A DNA stretch of 9,584 bases from Streptomyces flaveolus (GTDB taxonomy: Bacteria > Actinomycetota > Actinomycetes > Streptomycetales > Streptomycetaceae): positions 1 to 9,584 of the forward strand of contig NZ_JNWV01000088.1 of NCBI RefSeq assembly GCF_000716535.1, written 5' to 3'. Positions 6,310 to 9,584 of the stretch are shown here, in pieces; position 1 is the stretch's first letter; each line of letters opens with the position of its first letter. The translations under genes and the position numbers were made by a program. The notes under the pieces were generated by a model. That model ran no database searches and had not been told where the DNA came from. It worked only from the letters and a program-made list of their open reading frames with translations.

Positions 6310-7121
6310 TCATTTCAGTTGGAGCCGTCGGTGGCATATGAGGGTCGCGGCGATAGCGGTGAAGGCGAGGAAGTGCTCTGGCTTCCGCTCGTAGCGGCGG
6401 TGGAGGCGTCGGCAGCCGGAGAGCCAGGACACGGTCCGTTCCACGACCCAGCGGTGCCGACCCAGTCGTTGAGACGACTCGACGCCCTTGCGGGCGAGGC
6501 GGTGCCGGATGCCACGGGAAGACAGCCAGCGCCGCAGGTGCTGGTAGTCGTACCCCTTGTCTCCGTGCAGCTTGCCGGGCCGTCGGCGTCGGGGACCGCG
6601 GCGTGAGCGAATGGGCGGGATGCCCCGGACGAGCGGGATGAGGGCCTGGCTGTCGTGGAGGTTCGCGGCGGAGATGCCGATCGACAGCGGCAGTCCGCGG
6701 CGGTCGACGATGAGGTGGATTTTCGATCCCTTCTTGCCGCGGTCGGTCGGATTCGGTCCCGTCAGCTGCCCCCTTTGAGGGCCCGGACGCTGACGGAGTC
6801 GATCGCGCACCGCGACCAGTCCAGCCCGCCCCGGGAACCGAGTTCGTCCAGGACCAGGCGGTGGAGCTTGGCCCACACCCTGGCCTCGGTCCACTCGGTG
6901 AACCGGCGGAAGGCGGTCACTCCCGACAGACCGAACCCCGGTGGCAGCTGGTTCCAGGTGCATCCCGAGGTAGCCACGAAGATGATCGCGGCCAGCACCT
7001 CGCGATCCCCTCGCCGGCGATGCCCTCCGCCCTGCGGGCGGACCGGCGCCGGCGGCACCACCCGCTGGAACAACTGCCACAGGTCTTCCGGCACCATCCG
7101 CTCGACAAGCACAGCAGTCAT
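6310..7121 (-). CDS. IS5-family transposase, two overlapping ORFs joined by -1 frameshift
   Basis: The first ORF starts at the ATG at 7121 (GGGGCG just upstream; an in-frame GTG at 7145 is a less likely start) and contains the N-terminal helical domain with PEDLWQLFQRVVPP and ATSGCTWNQLPP, then catalytic D108 in CAIDSV. It ends at 6762 after LKGGS. The second ORF continues one frame back as QLTGPNPTDRGKKGSKIHLI, carrying D188 in LHGDKGYD and E228 in RHRWVVERTVSW, the DDE triad of the IS5 group. A single -1 step at the AAAGGGGG run gives an uninterrupted 270-residue protein, the usual size. The good match across the joint argues that the split is programmed rather than a mutation. Confidence 0.88.
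6769..6776 (-). promoter_or_regulatory. Slippery run for -1 translational frameshifting in the IS5 transposase
   Basis: On the coding strand the run reads AAAGGGGG, five bases before the first ORF's TGA at 6764-6762. Re-reading one G converts LKGGS-stop into LKGGQLTGPNP, the normal family continuation. Confidence 0.65.
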
Positions 7122-7163
7122 CGCCCCAGACTGCCGCAAGATCACGCCAACTGAAATGACTTC

Positions 7164-7166
7164 TTA
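7164..7166. repeat. IS5 target duplication TTA, right copy
   Basis: TTA follows the right inverted repeat and matches the copy at 6303-6305; the next base (G) also matches. Confidence 0.6.
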
Positions 7167-7171
7167 GCTAA

Positions 7172-7372
7172 CTAAGCGCCGGCGTCCCGCTGGAGGACCC
7201 GCGCGTCGGCGACCTGATCGCCGTGCCGGTCACCGGCGCCTACACCTACGCGCTGAGCAACAACTACAACGGCGCGCGCCGCCCTCCGGTGGTTTTCGTC
7301 CACGACGGTGCGCACCGCGCCGTGGTGCGCCGCGAGACCTACGCCGACCTGATGCGTCGCAACCTGCCGTAA
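7172..7372 (+). pseudogene. Diaminopimelate decarboxylase-like protein, C-terminal fragment
   Basis: The frame reads LSAGVPLEDPRVGDLIAVPV, then TGAYTYALSNNYNGARRPPV and a VRRETYADLM tail ending in TAA at 7370-7372. The TGAYTYALSNNYN segment is the conserved C-terminal motif of PLP-dependent group IV decarboxylases of the LysA type, where the Tyr helps hold the cofactor and complete the active site across the dimer. About 65 of the usual 420-460 residues remain; an in-frame stop at 7169-7171 sits just upstream. The missing portion is not on the other side of the IS5 copy, so an additional deletion or rearrangement is needed. It could derive from lysA itself or a secondary-metabolite paralogue. 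Confidence 0.75.
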
Positions 7373-7518
7373 CGGCACCCTTACTGAGCTTGAACTGGTG
7401 GTGTCGTAGGGGCTGACGTGGCTGTTGACTGCCGTATCACCGGGGCCTGCGGTATCCACACGGGGGCGGGTTGACCCCCAAGCGGCCGGGAGGTTCGCCC
7501 GGGGCGAGGCGAGTTCGG

Positions 7519-8232
7519 GGAGCGCGCGCCGTCGAGCTGATGGACGGCAACACGCTGCGCGCCTGCGCCGAGGTCGACTGCGTTCCCGGCGACTGGTGCG
7601 ACATCCCGCAGGAGAACACCGCGCTGCTCGTCGAGTTCCGTGCCACGACGGAGGAAGACCACCTTACCCACCAGCGGGCAGCCGCGGAGGTGATGGAGGG
7701 GCTGGAGCTGGTGACCCCGGTGCCGTCGGTGACGAACACCTTCGTCACCGACCCGGGCGTCGTGCACATGTACTGGCACGCCCGCGAAGCGTTCATGACG
7801 GCCGTCGGCAAGGCCCGGCCCACGGGTACGACTTTGATCACCTAGGACTTCGCGGTCCCGCCCTCCCACCTGGCCGAGGTGTGCGAGTCCCTGCTGGAGA
7901 TGCAGCGGCGTTACGGCTACGACGCCGCCGTGGCTGGCCATGCCGCCCACGGCAACCTGCACTTCCTCCTTGTCTTCGACGCCGCTCGTCCCGAGGACGT
8001 CGAGCGGTACGCGGCGTTCATGGAGGAGTTCTGCGCCATGGTGGTCGACCGGTTCGACGGCTCCTTGAAGGCGGAGCACGCCACCGGCCGGAACATGGCT
8101 CCGTTCCTCGAGGCCGAGTGGGGCCTCCGGGCCACCGAAGTGATGCGGCGGATCAAGCAGGCGCTCGACCCGCAGGGCGTGCTCGCCCCTGGCGTGGTCC
8201 TCGACCGCGACCCCCGGGCCCACCTGAAGCCC
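7519..8232 (+). pseudogene. FAD-linked D-lactate/glycolate dehydrogenase-like protein, C-terminal half, with amber codon
   Basis: The frame begins inside the protein at RGARAVELMDGNTLRAC and runs through the FAD-oxidase C-terminal domain. Landmarks are TALLVEF, GHAAHGNLHFLLVF, DGSLKAEHATGRNMAPF, RIKQALDPQGVLAPGVVL and DPRAHLKP. These match the family that oxidises D-lactate or glycolate, in the larger type that usually continues into a 4Fe-4S CxxCGxCxxxC region; that region and the whole N-terminal FAD-binding domain are absent. At 7843-7845 TAG interrupts LIT-DFAVP where family members have Glu-Asp-Phe, so a GAG-to-TAG change explains it. After residue P at 8232 the frame continues only as non-family sequence. 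Three independent lesions make this a clear pseudogene. Confidence 0.82.
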
Positions 8233-8321
8233 TCAGCAGCGTCTGCTTTTGATCGACAACCGGCCTACCGGGCATCATGCTCTCACTCTCCAACCACTCC
8301 AACTCGCCTGGCGGGTTGATG

Positions 8322-8360
8322 GACTCGTGGTCTTGTTTTTTGACTCGTCAAGGATATAGA
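8322..8360 (+). promoter_or_regulatory. Candidate promoter/operator of the tandem NTF2-like gene
   Basis: TTGTTT at 8333-8338 and TATAGA at 8355-8360, 16 bases apart, give a reasonable housekeeping-type promoter about 110 bases before the start codon. The same stretch has GACTCGT repeated directly at 8322-8328 and 8342-8348, exactly 20 bases apart, and the second copy lies in TGACTCGTCA, a TGAC-N2-GTCA palindrome between the two promoter boxes. The placement suggests a repressor or activator site, which is inference. Confidence 0.35.
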
Positions 8361-8470
8361 GTGTTTCTCATTGCGAGGAGTTACCCTTTGGGGGCCGATC
8401 TTTAATCCCATTCATCAGAGGCAATACGGTAGTCCTATCACCGCCCCTCAAGTGCGTCATGGAGGAAATA

Positions 8471-9181
8471 ATGTCCAAGCGGATTCAGAGTTATTTTGAT
8501 CTGTTCAACTTCAACGACGGTCCTGCCTCGCCACAGAGGTTCAAGGACGTTTTCACCGAGAAGGCGTTGTTCCAATACGGCGGGGAGCGCGTCCTGGGCA
8601 TGAAAGCGCTAGTCGAATACCATCAGGACCTGATGTCCGGCTGGACAAGCTCCGCTATTACTTGGGCCGTGATATCCGAGGGCGGCGACAGTTTGACGGC
8701 CGAGTGGTCGCAGACTTATACCGGCACTGATGACCAGCCTGGCGTGCGGTCCGGAAAGGTCATCGCTCACTTCACCCTCGGCGGACTTATCGCTGAGCTT
8801 TACACCTTCCTTGAGCATGACACCAGAGACGAGGGGAGGGTGCTTCTCGGCAAGCACCTGGACGTCTGGTGGGTCAGGGACGACTCCGATGAGCGGTTGG
8901 AATTGATGAAAGGGATTTACGCAGATGGCATCACCTTCGTCGACCCAGCTGCACCTGCCCAGGGCCACGCGGAACTAAATGCTCACATCCCCAAAACTCC
9001 AGTACTCGCCGACAGTCGAATCGGACAGTACTTCGCCACCTTCGACCATCTGCTGTACCGTTGGGAGACGCATTCTGAGGACGGAACTTACGTTGCAGGG
9101 TGGGAGTATCTCCATTTCCAGGGCCAACTGATCGACAACATTGCTGTCTTCACTGACATTGATTTCTCAGCAATCGCCTGA
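8471..9181 (+). CDS. Tandem NTF2/SnoaL-like domain protein
   Basis: The start is ATG at 8471 with GGAGGA at 8461-8466 as ribosome site; the ATG at 8459 overlaps that site and is rejected. The 236-residue product shows two NTF2-like cone-fold units. Unit one (about 5-118) has RIQSYFDLFN, FTEKALFQYGG, GMKALVEYHQ and the strands SLTAEWSQTYTG and KVIAHFTLGGLIAELYTFLE. Unit two (about 126-236) has ERLELMKGIYADGITFVDP, GHAELNAHI, DGTYVAGWEYLHFQGQLIDNIAVFTD. Such folds serve as polyketide cyclases, dehydratases, isomerases or ligand-binding proteins; no neighbour indicates which, and single-domain members are far commoner. No signal peptide, so cytoplasmic. Third codon positions are less G/C-rich than in the surrounding remnants, as in the 2147-3205 gene, hinting at recent transfer. 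The frame is clean throughout and likely functional. Confidence 0.78.
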   Translation: MSKRIQSYFDLFNFNDGPASPQRFKDVFTEKALFQYGGERVLGMKALVEYHQDLMSGWTSSAITWAVISEGGDSLTAEWSQTYTGTDDQPGVRSGKVIAHFTLGGLIAELYTFLEHDTRDEGRVLLGKHLDVWWVRDDSDERLELMKGIYADGITFVDPAAPAQGHAELNAHIPKTPVLADSRIGQYFATFDHLLYRWETHSEDGTYVAGWEYLHFQGQLIDNIAVFTDIDFSAIA

Positions 9182-9328
9182 CGAATGTGCCGCGTACCCT
9201 TCTTCTCGGAGAGTGCGGTCTCCGGCCCCCCGAGTACGGCCGCGACCCAGGGGGCTGTCGATAAATGACTCCTCTGTTTCTGAGGGCTGTTGGCCCATAG
9301 GATTCGGGTTTGTCGGAGAGATCGAGGC

Positions 9329-9351
9329 GGGGCTAGCCTCGGACTAGCCCC
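9329..9351. terminator. Hairpin downstream of the NTF2-like gene
   Basis: GGGGCTAG at 9329-9336 and CTAGCCCC at 9344-9351 form a perfect 8-bp stem with a 7-base loop, about 150 bases after the stop. It lacks a T-run. The 150 bases between hold no gene I can support. Confidence 0.45.
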
Positions 9352-9415
9352 CATCCGCCCAGTGCCTAGGAGCACCCCGGTCACAAACGTCGCCCCCCAT
9401 GCGTACCGTGGCTTG

Positions 9416-9487
9416 AGTTCCGTGGGCGGCACCCACGAGTTCCTGGCCTGGCTCTCCCAGCGCGGCAGGTGGCTCTCCTACTCGGTA
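9416..9487 (+). pseudogene. IS1380-like transposase scrap
   Basis: The frame reads SSVGGTHEFLAWLSQRG then RWLSYSV, which resembles the GGTHEFLxWL...YSVG segment found after the second catalytic Asp in actinomycete IS1380-family transposases. The frame loses resemblance on both sides within a few codons, so about 24 codons survive. Recognition rests on this one motif. Confidence 0.5.
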
Positions 9488-9502
9488 AGGGCTTGCAGAT
9501 CA

Positions 9503-9584
9503 TTAACACGTCTTCTTGATCTTGTCGTTGGGGTCCCTGCTGAGGGCGATGACACGGGCTTGGAGGGTGGCGAGGGCAGCGGGT
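9503..9584 (-). CDS. 3' end of an unidentified minus-strand ORF, cut by window edge
   Basis: Read on the minus strand, the frame enters from the right edge as PAALATLQARVIALSRDPND and ends IKKTC with TAA at 9505-9503. The Ala/Leu-rich helix followed by a charged tail is protein-like. It is next to a transposase scrap, so another mobile-element gene is possible, but I do not recognise it. Confidence 0.4.
   Translation of the reverse strand, partial: PAALATLQARVIALSRDPNDKIKKTC

Larger units (their letters stand above)
6306..7163 (-). mobile_element. IS5-family insertion sequence, apparently intact (858 bp)
   Basis: The ends 6306-6322 (GACGTCATTTCAGTTGG) and 7147-7163 are inverted copies with one mismatch in 17 bases, flanked by TTA on both sides. 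The interior holds a two-frame transposase on the minus strand with no stop or frameshift other than the expected programmed one. Its stop codon lies inside the 6306-6322 repeat. This is the only element here that looks able to move. Confidence 0.88.

Noticed and set aside
5108..6337. 409-residue minus-strand frame
   Set aside because: It spans the SRAP coding strand, the 23-bp-stem hairpin and the IS5 end, and its Arg/Pro/Gly/His-rich sequence is typical of an antisense shadow.
7381..8223. 280-residue minus-strand frame over the oxidase pseudogene
   Set aside because: The opposite strand carries clear FAD-oxidase motifs. The end of this frame (TTPPVQAQ at 7381-7405) looks slightly transposase-like but could not be placed.
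9180..9330. Possible insertion-sequence end at GGGCTGTCGATAAATGAC after the NTF2-like gene
   Set aside because: No inverted partner or target duplication was found in the window.
1..9584. CRISPR array, tRNA/rRNA gene, toxin-antitoxin, restriction or phage-defence module
   Set aside because: No regularly spaced repeats, no tRNA-like cloverleaf or rRNA sequence, and no motif sets of those systems were seen on either strand.

Overview
The window looks like a decayed accessory region of a Streptomyces (or close actinomycete) chromosome or linear plasmid. The DNA is GC-rich, most plausible reading frames have strongly G/C-biased third positions, GTG/TTG starts with GGAGG-type ribosome sites occur, and the recognisable fragments (SRAP protein, lysA-type C-terminus, FAD-linked oxidase, several insertion sequences) have the style of Streptomyces proteins. 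The density of insertion sequences and broken genes suggests a chromosome arm or genomic island; this is an inference.

Layout. At 1-600, the 5' end of an IS3-type orfA (minus strand, running off the left edge) abuts a truncated IS110-family transposase, whose upstream non-coding flank is retained. At 600-1998 there is a complete IS4-family element with matched terminal inverted repeats and a 9/10-matching 10-bp target duplication; its transposase is frameshifted near the C-terminus. At 2147-3205 a lower-GC gene (minus strand) encodes a secreted protein with about six beta-propeller-like repeats. From 3250 to 5460 is mostly degraded DNA, with a conserved-looking helical protein broken by one frameshift (3807-4338) and a small possible gene followed by a GC-rich hairpin (4867-5169). 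At 5462 a SRAP (YedK/HMCES-like) gene begins normally but loses its family sequence after about residue 150. A very strong hairpin (6234-6287) precedes an apparently intact IS5-family element (6306-7163, minus strand) with 17-bp terminal repeats, a TTA target duplication and a -1 frameshift signal joining its two ORFs.

Right of the IS5 copy lie the last codons of a diaminopimelate decarboxylase-like gene and the C-terminal half of an FAD-linked D-lactate/glycolate dehydrogenase-like gene interrupted by an amber codon. At 8471-9181 a second lower-GC, apparently intact gene encodes a protein made of two NTF2/SnoaL-like domains, with its own plausible promoter and ribosome site. The right edge holds a hairpin, a short IS1380-like transposase scrap and the 3' end of an unidentified minus-strand ORF.

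Only three genes look intact and possibly expressed: the secreted propeller-like protein, the tandem NTF2-like protein and the IS5 transposase. They do not form an operon or an obvious joint system. I see no convincing evidence of a new multi-gene system; the best leads are the two lower-GC orphan genes and the retained IS110 upstream flank, where a bridge RNA would be expected.
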